64,000 nucleotides of DNA from Ruminococcus sp. Its GTDB lineage: Bacteria > Bacillota > Clostridia > Oscillospirales > Acutalibacteraceae. The notes under the pieces were generated by a model, which searched no databases, had not been told where the DNA came from, and saw only the letters and a list, made by a program, of their open reading frames with translations. Shown one piece after another: positions 24,717 through 33,374 of this stretch. Numbering within the stretch: position 1 is the first letter of the stretch; every line of letters starts with the position of its first letter. The translations under genes and the position numbers were made by a program. Where the stretch lies: assembly GCA_017403985.1 (NCBI GenBank), contig JAFRDE010000031.1, forward strand, positions 1 to 64,000. The letters are read 5' to 3'.

Positions 24717-26081
24717 ATGAAAATGATTTACAACGTAAAGGATAAGCCCAAATTCGGTCAGCTTATCGTATTTGCGTTCCAGCAGCTGCTGGCTATCATG
24801 GCGGCGACCATCGCCGTTCCGATGATCGTCGGCAACGGCATGAGCACTTCCGCGGCGCTGTTCGGCGCGGGCGTCGGCACGCTGATCTATGTGCTGTTCA
24901 CCAAGGCGAAGAGCCCGGTATTCCTCGGCTCATCCTTCGCCTTCCTCGGCTCTATGGCGGCAGCCTTCGCGGGCGGCGTGTCCATGCAGCTGGGCTACAT
25001 CGGTCTGATCCTGGGCGCGGTTTTTGCCGGTCTGGTCTATGTCGTTATCGCGATCATCGTTAAGTTCGCGGGCGTTAAGTGGATCAACAAGCTCATGCCC
25101 GCCGTTGTTATCGGTCCGACCGTTGCGATCATCGGTCTTTCTCTTGCCGGCAACGCAATCGGCGACCTCGGCGCTACCGCCGCTAATTTTGAGGCTGCCG
25201 AGACTCCCGTTAACGTATACATCAAGATCATCTGCGGTCTGGTAACGCTGGTCGTCACCATGCTCTGCTCCGTATACGGCAAGAAGATGGGCAAGCTCAT
25301 CCCGTTCATCATCGGTATCCTCGCCGGTTATCTGACCGCTACCTGCTTCTACTTTATCGGTAACGCGACCGGCAACGACGCGCTGAAGGTCATCGACTAT
25401 ACCGCTTTGACCTCTCTGTTTGAGAACATCAGCCTGAGCAGCTTCATCGCTGTGCCCAACTTCACCTTCCTGACCGCCTTCGGCGGCTTCGGCGAGCTCA
25501 GCGGCTCCTATATCGGCACCATCGCGGTGGCATATATCCCGGTTGCATTCGTCGTATTTGCCGAGCATATCGCCGACCACAAGAACCTCAGCTCCATCAT
25601 CGAGCATGATCTGCTTGAGGATCCGGGTCTGTCCCGCACCCTGTTGGGCGACGGCGTAGGCTCCATGGTAGGCGCCTTCTTCGGCGGCTGCCCCAACACC
25701 ACCTACGGTGAGTCCGTCGGCTGTGTCGCGATCACCAAGAACGCTTCCGTCAGAACCATCATCGTGACCGCGATCGAGGCGATGCTGATCGCTTTCATCG
25801 CTCCCTTTGTCGGCTTCCTTTCCACCATCCCGAGCTGCGTTATGGGCGGCGTCTGCATTGCGCTGTACGGCTTCATCGCGGTATCCGGTCTGAAGATGCT
25901 GCAGAAGGTCGATCTCGATGACAACCGCAACCTCTTTACCGCTTCGGTCATCCTGATTGCGGGCGTCGGCGGCATGATCCTCAAGTTCGGCAACGTCACT
26001 ATCACCGAGGTAGCTTGCGCGCTGATCCTCGGCATCCTGACCAACATCATCCTCGGCAAAAAGAAAAAGAAAAGTAAATAA
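24717..26081 (+). CDS. uraA: Uracil permease (NCS2 family)
   Basis: 454 aa, ATG with AAGGGGG ribosome site. About fourteen membrane helices of the nucleobase-cation symporter-2 family. Family motifs: FQQLLAIMAATIAVP near the start, VFAEHIADHKNL in the middle (the Glu of this block binds uracil in UraA) and GGCPNTTYGESVG. Brings uracil in with protons. Lies behind pyrR and its attenuator, so pyrimidine-repressed salvage is expected. A family C repeat separates the two genes. Confidence 0.94.
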   Translation: MKMIYNVKDKPKFGQLIVFAFQQLLAIMAATIAVPMIVGNGMSTSAALFGAGVGTLIYVLFTKAKSPVFLGSSFAFLGSMAAAFAGGVSMQLGYIGLILGAVFAGLVYVVIAIIVKFAGVKWINKLMPAVVIGPTVAIIGLSLAGNAIGDLGATAANFEAAETPVNVYIKIICGLVTLVVTMLCSVYGKKMGKLIPFIIGILAGYLTATCFYFIGNATGNDALKVIDYTALTSLFENISLSSFIAVPNFTFLTAFGGFGELSGSYIGTIAVAYIPVAFVVFAEHIADHKNLSSIIEHDLLEDPGLSRTLLGDGVGSMVGAFFGGCPNTTYGESVGCVAITKNASVRTIIVTAIEAMLIAFIAPFVGFLSTIPSCVMGGVCIALYGFIAVSGLKMLQKVDLDDNRNLFTASVILIAGVGGMILKFGNVTITEVACALILGILTNIILGKKKKKSK

Positions 26082-26101
26082 TCCGAACAGATTTCAGCAT
26101 G

Positions 26102-26133
26102 AAAGACCGTCTCGTTGAGGCGGTCTTTTTTTC
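26102..26133 (+). terminator. Terminator of uraA
   Basis: AAAGACCGTCTC / GAGGCGGTCTTT stem, one G-U pair, loop GTT, then a T run. Confidence 0.9.
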
Positions 26134-26181
26134 TGTTAATTATTGACAGAATTTTGCGGTTACTTGTGGTAGGTTTAGCGA

Positions 26182-26210
26182 TTGAATTTATTGAAACAAA
26201 TTGGTAAAAT
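26182..26210 (+). promoter_or_regulatory. SigA-type promoter
   Basis: TTGAAT at 26182, 17-bp spacer, TAAAAT at 26205, about 70 bp before the glycosyltransferase start. Confidence 0.65.
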
Positions 26211-26278
26211 ATAATTGGAAGGAAGGAATCATCTGTAATAAATACTGATTAATTTTGGATGTTTTTGTAGGTGACGAT

Positions 26279-27373
26279 ATGAAAATAACAGTTGTATGCG
26301 ATGCGCTCGGTTCGCTTGATAACGGAACAGCTATCGCTGCGACGGCTTTGGTACGCGCGATGAAAAAGCGCGGTCACGAGGTTGTGGTCGTCTGTTCTGA
26401 TGAAGCAAAGGCGGGCAAGGAAGGTTATTTGGTGATATCCCGCCGCGGCAGCAGGTTCGGAAAACGCAATTTCGAAAAAGGAATACTGGAGGATGCCGTT
26501 TGGGACAGCGACGCGGTGCATATCATGACGCCGTTTATGCTGGGCAGTGCCGCGGTGAAGTTGTGCAAAAAGCATTTGATTCCCGTCAGCGCGGACTTTT
26601 ACGTTCAGACGGAGGGACTGCATGCACGCTTGAGACCGAGTCGTCTCACAGCGGCGAATCGTGTGACTTATCGCCGTTATTATCTGAACGTATATCGGTA
26701 TGCGGACGCGGTGCGTTATCCGTCCGAGCTGAGCCGAAATCTGTTCGAAAAAACGGTCGGGCATGAGACAAAAGCATACGTGATCCCGAACGGAGTCGAC
26801 GGGCGCTTTCACCCGAACGGCGCTCAGAAGCCTCGCGCGCTGAGTGATCAGTTCATCATTCTGTACTGTGCCGATTACAGCCGGGAAAAGAATCACGGCG
26901 TTTTGATCGACGCGGCGGCTTTGTCGAAGTACAGCGATACGATTCAGTTGATATTTGCCGGCAGCGGTCCGATGAAAAGCGCGCTGAAGAAGCAGGGGAT
27001 GAAGCTGAAGAATCAGCCGATCCTGACGGCTTATCCGTACAGTCAGCTGCCGAATCTGTATAACTATGCCGATTTGTATGTCCATCCCGCTCTTGTCGAT
27101 ATGAACGCGTCTTCCTGCATGGAGGCGCTGGCGTGCGGACTTGTGCCGCTGATCGCCGATTCTCCGCGCAGCGCGGCGAAGCGCTTTGCGCCCGACGGCA
27201 GCAATCTGTTCGAAAGCCGCAATGCGCAGGCGCTGGCTGATATGATCGACCGCATCATCGAGCAGCCTGAGGTTCTGACAACCTATCGCGAGCAATACAA
27301 AGGGATCGTCGGCGAACTGACGCAGGACGTGTGCATGGATCGCATGGAAGAGATGCTTTACGATATCCGCTGA
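26279..27373 (+). CDS. Family 4 glycosyltransferase
   Basis: 364 aa from the ATG at 26279 (AGGTGA just upstream). GT-B fold: N-terminal half with MKITVVCDAL and the SADFYVQTEGLH acceptor loop, then YVIPNGVDGRFHPN (near residue 170), YCADYSREKNHGVLI (near 200) and a donor-site block PALVDMNASSCMEALACGLVP (near 271) in which the usual E-x7-E spacing is altered (S-S-C-M-E). Similar in plan to the 8482 gene but clearly diverged. Likely a lipid or wall-polymer glycosyltransferase at the membrane; acceptor unknown. Monocistronic. Confidence 0.83.
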   Translation: MKITVVCDALGSLDNGTAIAATALVRAMKKRGHEVVVVCSDEAKAGKEGYLVISRRGSRFGKRNFEKGILEDAVWDSDAVHIMTPFMLGSAAVKLCKKHLIPVSADFYVQTEGLHARLRPSRLTAANRVTYRRYYLNVYRYADAVRYPSELSRNLFEKTVGHETKAYVIPNGVDGRFHPNGAQKPRALSDQFIILYCADYSREKNHGVLIDAAALSKYSDTIQLIFAGSGPMKSALKKQGMKLKNQPILTAYPYSQLPNLYNYADLYVHPALVDMNASSCMEALACGLVPLIADSPRSAAKRFAPDGSNLFESRNAQALADMIDRIIEQPEVLTTYREQYKGIVGELTQDVCMDRMEEMLYDIR

Positions 27374-27414
27374 TATCATGACCGATGTTTTTATCGGAAG
27401 CAACATATTGATTG

Positions 27415-27453
27415 AAAATCACTTTTCGTTTCAGGCGGAGAGTGATTTTTTGT
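27415..27453 (+). terminator. Terminator of the glycosyltransferase
   Basis: AAAATCACT pairs with AGTGATTTT across a 17-nt loop, followed by T's. The 60 bp after it are a low-complexity AGTGGGCAGTAG-type stretch. Confidence 0.65.
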
Positions 27454-27571
27454 TTTAGCGGGCAGTGGGCAGTAGATAGTGAGCAGTGGCTGCTTGGCGA
27501 TTGCTGCGGGGAGATCGATCGCATGTTGATGATGCTTTTTGTTAAAAGTTTATAAATATTGACTGCATGAT

Positions 27572-27600
27572 TTGACATGTGGGCTCGTTAGGCGTATAAT
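27572..27600 (+). promoter_or_regulatory. SigA-type promoter of the sortase-LCP pair
   Basis: TTGACA at 27572, 17-bp spacer, TATAAT at 27595; close to consensus. Confidence 0.85.
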
Positions 27601-27672
27601 TACCCTGTATTTTTATCTTTATTATAGGAAAGCGGGTTTCATGATGATACCGCATTTCCGAACGGTGATTGT

Positions 27673-28488
27673 ATGAAGAAAATCAAGAAAACTACATGGA
27701 TCATCATATTATGTGTCAGTATCGTTGTGATCCTCTGCGCCGCGTTCTTTCTGTTTCGTTATTTGACGCAGAAGGATATCGTGCGGGAGGAGTTTACGCC
27801 GACGGTCGCTCCGACACAGGAGCAGACCGAGCCTACGCAGGCGGCGACAGAAAAGCCTCCGGTGGAAGCGTGGGGCTATCGACCTGCGGATCCGGTCGAT
27901 CTTGACGTCAGCTTTGACGAACTGATGGAGATCAATCCCGATATCTACGCGTGGATCTATATCCCGAATACCAACGTTGATTATCCCGTCGCGCGCAGCA
28001 CGAGCGACGGCGACGACAGCTTTTATCTGGAGCACAACGTTTACCGTCAGTATCAGTTCTCGGGAACCATCTATTCCGAGATTCAGAACCAGCCTGATTT
28101 TCATGACAAGGTGACCGTGCTGTACGGGCACAACATGCTCAACGGCTCGATGTTCGCGTCTTTGCACAACTTTGAGAATGAAGATTTCTTCAATGAGAAC
28201 AATACCATCTTTATCCTGACCAAGGATAAGGTGCTGACTTATCTGGTGTATTCGGCTTACACCTATGATGACAGACATATCCTCAACTCCTTCAACTTTG
28301 CCGACGACGAGGTCTTTCAGGAGTATATCGATTCTACGCTTGAGCCTCATTCCGTTTACGCGAATGTGCGCGAGGGCGTTGAGCCGACAATCGAGGATCA
28401 TATTTTGACGCTGAGTACCTGCACGAGCGGTCCGGCGGATACCCGATTTTTAGTACAGGGGGTGTTGATTGATGAAAGCGACAGATGA
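27673..28488 (+). CDS. Class B-type sortase
   Basis: 271 aa. N-terminal membrane helix (9-29), a Thr/Glu/Pro spacer (40-65), then the sortase barrel. Catalytic residues are all in place: His153 (YGHNML), Cys250 (LTLSTC) and Arg258 (DTRFLVQG). The WIYIPNTNVDYPVA opening and the long YSAYTYDD region before the Cys match class B sortases. These cut a C-terminal signal and attach the protein to peptidoglycan. It is the only sortase in the window, so it could process the QTG-type signals at 2.3 and 5.4 kb; class B enzymes are usually specialised, so that link is only a suggestion. Its end overlaps the LCP gene by 17 bp. Confidence 0.9.
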   Translation: MKKIKKTTWIIILCVSIVVILCAAFFLFRYLTQKDIVREEFTPTVAPTQEQTEPTQAATEKPPVEAWGYRPADPVDLDVSFDELMEINPDIYAWIYIPNTNVDYPVARSTSDGDDSFYLEHNVYRQYQFSGTIYSEIQNQPDFHDKVTVLYGHNMLNGSMFASLHNFENEDFFNENNTIFILTKDKVLTYLVYSAYTYDDRHILNSFNFADDEVFQEYIDSTLEPHSVYANVREGVEPTIEDHILTLSTCTSGPADTRFLVQGVLIDESDR

Positions 28489-30076
28489 CAGCAATAATCA
28501 GCCGCGGCGTTACCGGGCTGAGGTGAAGCGCGCGAATATCAAAAAGCGCCCTGAAAAGGAACCGGTACGCCGTTATAAGGATGACGATGAAGGCGCTCGC
28601 GCTGCCGACGAAAAGCCGCGGGATCTCCATCCGGATATCTCGGATGAAAAGCCCGAAACCGTGAATACCGAGCCGGCGGAAGAGCAGGTTCCTCAGGCGA
28701 CTCCGGTTCAGGAACTGCAGCAGGGAGAAGACGCCGAGGCGGAGAGCTCCTTTGATATCGAAGAGGAAAATGAGGAATACGTAGACCGGACGCGTGTCAT
28801 GCCGCAGGAAGAGTTTGAGTACGTTGTTCCGAAGGAAAACTTCAAACAGCACATGAAGCGCAAGCACAGAAGCACGGAGCATTCGGGAAGCACCAAAAAG
28901 GCTTCTCAGGAAGAGATGGAGGAAGCGGAAGAGGGCTTTGTCTTTGCATCGCCGCGCAGACGCAGAAAACACAAGCACCACAGTCACCACGGACACCGCC
29001 ACCGCAAATTCAGACATATGGCGCTGTGGAAGCGCATCCTGATCATCGTGACTGCCGTACTGTTGGCGATAGTCATTTTGCTTGGCGGCACTTACCTGAT
29101 CCTGAATGAGATCGGACGCCGCAGCCTGCACAGCTATGAGAACGCGGAGGTCGTAACGCCCGCAAGAGATGAGTCGGGCGACGAGATCATCAAGGTCGAT
29201 AAAAGCGGACGTGTGATCACCTATGACGGCGTTACATATGAGCTCAACGACAATCTGATCAGCGTGACCTTTATCGGAGCCGATGAAGGCACGGGAGATA
29301 ACGCCGACCTGCAGATGGCGGACGCGATCTATGTCCTGACTGCCGACACAGAGACCGGAAAGGTGAAGATACTGGGTATCTCCAGAGATACGATGGCGGA
29401 CGTCGACCTGTATTCCAAAGAAGGCAATTTCATCGACACCGAACATGAACAGATTTCGTTTTCCTACGCGTACGGCAGCGATACTGTCACAGGCGGCAAA
29501 AACACGACCACCTCGCTGAGCAGGCTGTTCTACGGGCTGCCGTTCGATAACTACTTTGCGATCAATATGAAGGCGCTGATCACCCTCAACGATACCATCG
29601 GCGGCGTAACGCTGACCTCGTCGATGACCTTTACGTCCCCGATCGACGGACGCACCATCAACGAGGGCGAGACTGTGACGCTGCACGGCAAGGAAGCGGA
29701 TTATTACGTCAGATACCGCGATACGGAAAAGCTCGATTCCAACAACGACCGTATGCATCGTCAGCAGGAGTATATCCGCGCGTTTCTGAACGCGATCATT
29801 CCTGCTGCGAAGAAGGATATTTCAGTCATTTCAAAGCTCTATAACGAGATACAGGTCAATTCTGATACAACGCTCGACCTGTCGAAGATGACATATATCG
29901 CATCCACCGCTCTGACAAAGCTCAGGAGCGCGTCGGATATCGAGTATGTTGCTCTGCCGGGTACGATCACCGAGGGCGAATACGCCGAGCTGAATCCTTC
30001 CAACGAGGATACCATCCGCACGATGCTGGACGTCTTCTATACGCCGCTCGCCGACGTTCCCGACGGCATACAGTGA
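28472..30076 (+). CDS. LytR-CpsA-Psr (LCP) family protein with long charged N-terminus
   Basis: 534 aa from the ATG at 28472 (GGGGGTG site upstream, inside the sortase gene). Residues 1-185 are cytoplasmic, highly charged and disordered-looking, ending in a His/Arg/Lys-rich run. One membrane helix follows (about 187-210), then the LCP domain (about 260-450) with ILGISRDTMADV and the late RYRDTEKLDSNNDRMHRQQ block, whose Arg residues bind the pyrophosphate of the lipid-linked polymer. LCP enzymes move teichoic acid or capsule from lipid carriers to peptidoglycan. Translationally coupled to sortase, so both probably act at the same wall site. The long charged head is longer than in most LCP proteins. 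Confidence 0.9.
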   Translation: MKATDDSNNQPRRYRAEVKRANIKKRPEKEPVRRYKDDDEGARAADEKPRDLHPDISDEKPETVNTEPAEEQVPQATPVQELQQGEDAEAESSFDIEEENEEYVDRTRVMPQEEFEYVVPKENFKQHMKRKHRSTEHSGSTKKASQEEMEEAEEGFVFASPRRRRKHKHHSHHGHRHRKFRHMALWKRILIIVTAVLLAIVILLGGTYLILNEIGRRSLHSYENAEVVTPARDESGDEIIKVDKSGRVITYDGVTYELNDNLISVTFIGADEGTGDNADLQMADAIYVLTADTETGKVKILGISRDTMADVDLYSKEGNFIDTEHEQISFSYAYGSDTVTGGKNTTTSLSRLFYGLPFDNYFAINMKALITLNDTIGGVTLTSSMTFTSPIDGRTINEGETVTLHGKEADYYVRYRDTEKLDSNNDRMHRQQEYIRAFLNAIIPAAKKDISVISKLYNEIQVNSDTTLDLSKMTYIASTALTKLRSASDIEYVALPGTITEGEYAELNPSNEDTIRTMLDVFYTPLADVPDGIQ

Positions 30077-30161
30077 CATAACTTTTTGTCCGGAAGCGGG
30101 CAAAACCGGAGGCTTGGTTTTGCTTCAAAGCCGACGTATATTCTTTCAATATTGTTACTTT

Positions 30162-30194
30162 ACGGCTCTTTCGCTATGCGGAGGAGCCGTTTTG
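30162..30194 (+). terminator. Probable terminator of the sortase-LCP operon
   Basis: ACGGCTC / GAGCCGT stem, 15-nt loop, then TTTT. A weaker hairpin, GCAAAACC / GGTTTTGC, lies 60 bp earlier. Confidence 0.6.
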
Positions 30195-30226
30195 CCGCGC
30201 CAATTATTACACTTTGGCAACAATTA

Positions 30227-30255
30227 TTGAAAACAGCTATATATTGTGGTAAAAT
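30227..30255 (+). promoter_or_regulatory. SigA-type promoter
   Basis: TTGAAA at 30227, 17-bp spacer, TAAAAT at 30250. Confidence 0.65.
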
Positions 30256-30387
30256 ACATACTGTCATAATATATCTGGTTTTTACCCTGCGAAAACCTGT
30301 CGTGAACGTCATCTTTTCCGACAGCTTCGGTACGATTTTTTATCAGCCATAGTATGGTTTCGGATCGAAGGGTAAAGGAGGATTAAA

Positions 30388-31629
30388 ATGAAAAAATTTG
30401 TGATTATTTCCATCATACTGATTCTGATAGCCGGCGGCATTTTCGGCTATTCGCTGTATCATTTCATGCAGGTCAACGACATGTTCAACAAGAGCGAGCC
30501 TGTCGCGACCGAGGCGGTCACCGAGGCGGAACCCGCGAAGGATGCTACCGAGGCGCCGAAGGTGAAGCGCGACGACAATATCGTCGATACGAAGAATATC
30601 TTTGAAGAGGGCGCTGATAAGGCTTCCGCAGCGCTTCAGGATATGACGCAGGAGGAAATGGTCGGTCAGATGCTTCTGGGCATTTGCGCCGATTCTTCCA
30701 CAGCTCCGGCTGAGATGCAGAAGTATGCGCTGGCGGGCATGCTGTTCACCTCCGAGAACTTTCAGGGGATGTCTAAGGAAGATATCACCAACGCGCTCAA
30801 GACTGCCGGCGCCGACACGAAGGTAAAACCGATCATCGCCGCGCAGGAGGAAGGCGGCAATTATACGACGATCTCGGATCTGCCGGCGTTCTCCGAATAC
30901 GACTTCAACGCGCCGCGCACGGAATTTGAGAACGGCGGACTGCAGGCTGTGCAGAAGGCGGAGGACGATAAGACCACGATGCTCAAGAGCGTGGGCTTCA
31001 ATATGAACATCGCGCCGGTCATCGACCTTGCGTCTTCCGGCGATCAGATGATGTATACGCGTTCGATCAGCGACGACGTGGACACTGTATCCTCATACGC
31101 CGAGTACGCGTCGAAGTTCGATCAGGCGAAGGGCGTGTCCATCGTGCTCAGCCACTTCCCGGGCTACGGCACCATCCCCGACAGCGCATATACCGGCGTG
31201 GGAGCGGTGGAGGACGACCGTCCCGCCGAGACGATCCGCAGTACGGATTATACGCCTTTTAAAAAGGGAGCCGCCGCGGGCGCGCACTGCATCATGGTAT
31301 CGAACGTGCTGGTGAAGAATCTGGATTCCGCCCATACCGCGGCGCTGTCGCCTTCGATCCACACCGAGCTGCGCACGAACGTGGGCTTCTCGGGTCTGAT
31401 CATGACCGACGTGCTTGACGACGCGGACTATTCCGCGTACGCCGAGGGCAACAAGCCGGCTGTTCAGGCGGTGCTCGCGGGCAACGACCTGATCTTAGTG
31501 AAGGATTACGCGACCGCTTACAACGATATCTTAGCGGCGGTCAAGGACGGCACGATCAGCGAAACACAGCTCAAGGACGCTGTGACCCGCGTTCTTTCCT
31601 ACAAGTACACTACCGGGATCATGAAATAA
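30388..31629 (+). CDS. GH3 (NagZ-like) protein with altered catalytic site
   Basis: 413 aa, ATG with AAGGAGG. Membrane anchor (4-26), a Glu/Ala/Pro spacer (36-60) and a GH3 N-terminal-type barrel (80-413). NagZ landmarks are partly kept: QEEGG (152-157), a SHFPGYG loop (255-261) and MTDVL with Asp341 at the nucleophile position. However, the segment that supplies the catalytic His in NagZ enzymes (KHFPGHG...DSH) here reads SHFPGYG...DSA, so the His becomes Ala267. Hydrolysis of GlcNAc from wall fragments is therefore doubtful; it may be a binding or scaffold protein, or use another acid. Extracytoplasmic, membrane-tethered, monocistronic. Confidence 0.8.
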   Translation: MKKFVIISIILILIAGGIFGYSLYHFMQVNDMFNKSEPVATEAVTEAEPAKDATEAPKVKRDDNIVDTKNIFEEGADKASAALQDMTQEEMVGQMLLGICADSSTAPAEMQKYALAGMLFTSENFQGMSKEDITNALKTAGADTKVKPIIAAQEEGGNYTTISDLPAFSEYDFNAPRTEFENGGLQAVQKAEDDKTTMLKSVGFNMNIAPVIDLASSGDQMMYTRSISDDVDTVSSYAEYASKFDQAKGVSIVLSHFPGYGTIPDSAYTGVGAVEDDRPAETIRSTDYTPFKKGAAAGAHCIMVSNVLVKNLDSAHTAALSPSIHTELRTNVGFSGLIMTDVLDDADYSAYAEGNKPAVQAVLAGNDLILVKDYATAYNDILAAVKDGTISETQLKDAVTRVLSYKYTTGIMK

Positions 31630-31646
31630 ATAACGAACACAAAGCA

Positions 31647-31678
31647 ATCGCGGCGTCGGGGTGACGCCGCGATATTTT
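31647..31678 (+). terminator. Terminator of the GH3-like gene
   Basis: 11-bp perfect stem ATCGCGGCGTC / GACGCCGCGAT, loop GGGGT, then ATTTT. Confidence 0.85.
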
Positions 31679-31749
31679 GCGCCCGTAATATGTTGCCTGA
31701 ATCTGGTTCCTCTAAATTCAGAAAACAGGGAAAACCGTTACCGTTTCGC

Positions 31750-31778
31750 TTGATTTTCCTGAAACAAAGTACTATAAT
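31750..31778 (+). promoter_or_regulatory. SigA-type promoter of the V-ATPase operon
   Basis: TTGATT at 31750, exactly 17 bp, TATAAT at 31773. About 100 bp of leader precede the first gene. Confidence 0.8.
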
Positions 31779-31877
31779 GTAAACGATTTCGCATGGCGAT
31801 GATTGATACCGATATCTGTTTCGTTATTAATCAGGTATCAGCATTACCGTGCTGCCGAAACATCGGAGGTGAGAGTT

Positions 31878-32186
31878 ATGCAGGATATGATCAAGAGGAT
31901 CGTAGAGGCGGACCGTGAAGCCAGAGCGCTGGAAGAGGACAATCTGTTAGCCGCCGAAAAGGAAAAGGCGAGGATCGAGGAACAGGCGCAGGCGATCCAT
32001 CAAAAATATATGGATCAGGCTGACGAAGAGATCCACAAGAACGAAGCATATCTCGAAAAGTTTTATGAAAGAAAGCTCAGTGAGGAATCTGCGAAGCAGA
32101 AATCCGCTATGATCAAGCTGAGAGCAGATTTTGAGGAGAACCGCGACAGATGGGTCGATGAGATCGTCAGCCGCGTTATCGGCTGA
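31878..32186 (+). CDS. V-type ATPase subunit G/H (peripheral stalk)
   Basis: 102 aa from the ATG at 31878 (GGAGG 8 bp upstream). One long charged helix, heavy in Glu/Lys/Ala, as expected for the coiled-coil partner of subunit E. First gene of the operon, which is the usual place of this subunit. Assignment rests on length, composition and context, since these stalk proteins diverge strongly. Confidence 0.75.
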   Translation: MQDMIKRIVEADREARALEEDNLLAAEKEKARIEEQAQAIHQKYMDQADEEIHKNEAYLEKFYERKLSEESAKQKSAMIKLRADFEENRDRWVDEIVSRVIG

Positions 32187-32201
32187 CGGGGAGGTGGCAT
32201 G

Positions 32202-33236
32202 ATGTCTACGACGTCCTATGCCGTCTCAGCCAAGGCAAGGGCAAAGTACGGCAGGTTTCTGTCGGAGCATGATTACGAAGGTATCCTCGCCTGTCAGAGC
32301 GTTGCCGAAGTGATTGCGTATCTGAAGACATACACGCACTTCGCGCCGGTGCTGTCCGGAGTAGACGAACGCGAGGTACACCGCGGAAGGCTGGAGGCGC
32401 TGCTCAGGCAGTACCAGTTCAGCGAGTTCGACTCCCTGTGCCGTTACGACTCGAGCGTGAGCGAGGGCTTTTCGCGCTATATCATCGAGAGAGCCGAGGT
32501 CGAACAGATCGTGCACTTTATCGTGCTGCTCAACGCGCGTTCCGCCGACCAGTTTTTCTTCCGCTTTCCCGCCTTTCTGGCGAAGCATACCGAGCTGGAT
32601 TTCGAGCATCTCGCGACCGTGCGGGATTACAGCGGATTTTTAGAGACGGTATCCCGCTCACCGTACTATGAGATACTCAAAAAGTTTCATCCCGACAGCA
32701 AGGGCAGGCTGCCCGTCGCCGCAATCGAAAACAAGCTCTATGAGCTGGTGCTGCAGCATATGATCGAATTCATCAACAAAAAGACCAAGGGCAGCGAGCG
32801 GCAGGAGCTGACGGATATCTTTAAAAAGCTGAACGACTACAGAATGATCTCGCGGATCATCCGTCTGAAGCGATATTATCATATGTCGCCCGACGAGATC
32901 AGGGCGACGGTCAATCCGCAGATCAGCGGGTTGAGCCCCAAGCTGATCGACGCCATGTGTGAGGCAGAGACAGCCGAGGACGTATACCGTATCGTGAACG
33001 AAACGAAATACGGCAGGCTGATCAGCCGCGCCGGGAGCGATTATCAGGGCGATATCGGTCCGCGCGTACAGTATCAGATTGCGCGGCAAAAACTGCATTT
33101 TTCCAATAATCCGTCGGTCGTCATGATCTCGTTTATGTTCCTGTCGGAGACAGAGCTGATGAACGTCGTCTGTCTGATAGAGGGCGTACGGTATCAGGTC
33201 GACCCCAAAACCATCCGGTCAATGCTGATACACTGA
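32202..33236 (+). CDS. ntpC: V-type ATPase subunit C (AC39-type)
   Basis: 344 aa. Two adjacent ATGs at 32199 and 32202; the second has the better distance to GGAGG. All-helical vATP-synt_AC39 protein: YAVSAKARAKYGRFLS at the N-terminus and YxIARxKLHF near the C-terminus are typical. It links the rotor to the membrane part. In this operon it stands second, ahead of subunit I, rather than in the usual place between E and F. A 138-bp gap after it carries no gene. Confidence 0.88.
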   Translation: MSTTSYAVSAKARAKYGRFLSEHDYEGILACQSVAEVIAYLKTYTHFAPVLSGVDEREVHRGRLEALLRQYQFSEFDSLCRYDSSVSEGFSRYIIERAEVEQIVHFIVLLNARSADQFFFRFPAFLAKHTELDFEHLATVRDYSGFLETVSRSPYYEILKKFHPDSKGRLPVAAIENKLYELVLQHMIEFINKKTKGSERQELTDIFKKLNDYRMISRIIRLKRYYHMSPDEIRATVNPQISGLSPKLIDAMCEAETAEDVYRIVNETKYGRLISRAGSDYQGDIGPRVQYQIARQKLHFSNNPSVVMISFMFLSETELMNVVCLIEGVRYQVDPKTIRSMLIH

Positions 33237-33374
33237 CCGTAATAAACCACCCCCGAGGCAAGCACTAAAGTGTCTATGACCTTTATTCTCGTTTTGCTCG
33301 GGCAGGGTATGATACCCATCAAAACCGGTCACCGGTCACTTGCCGCTGATCACTAACAAAGAGGTGAATAATAC

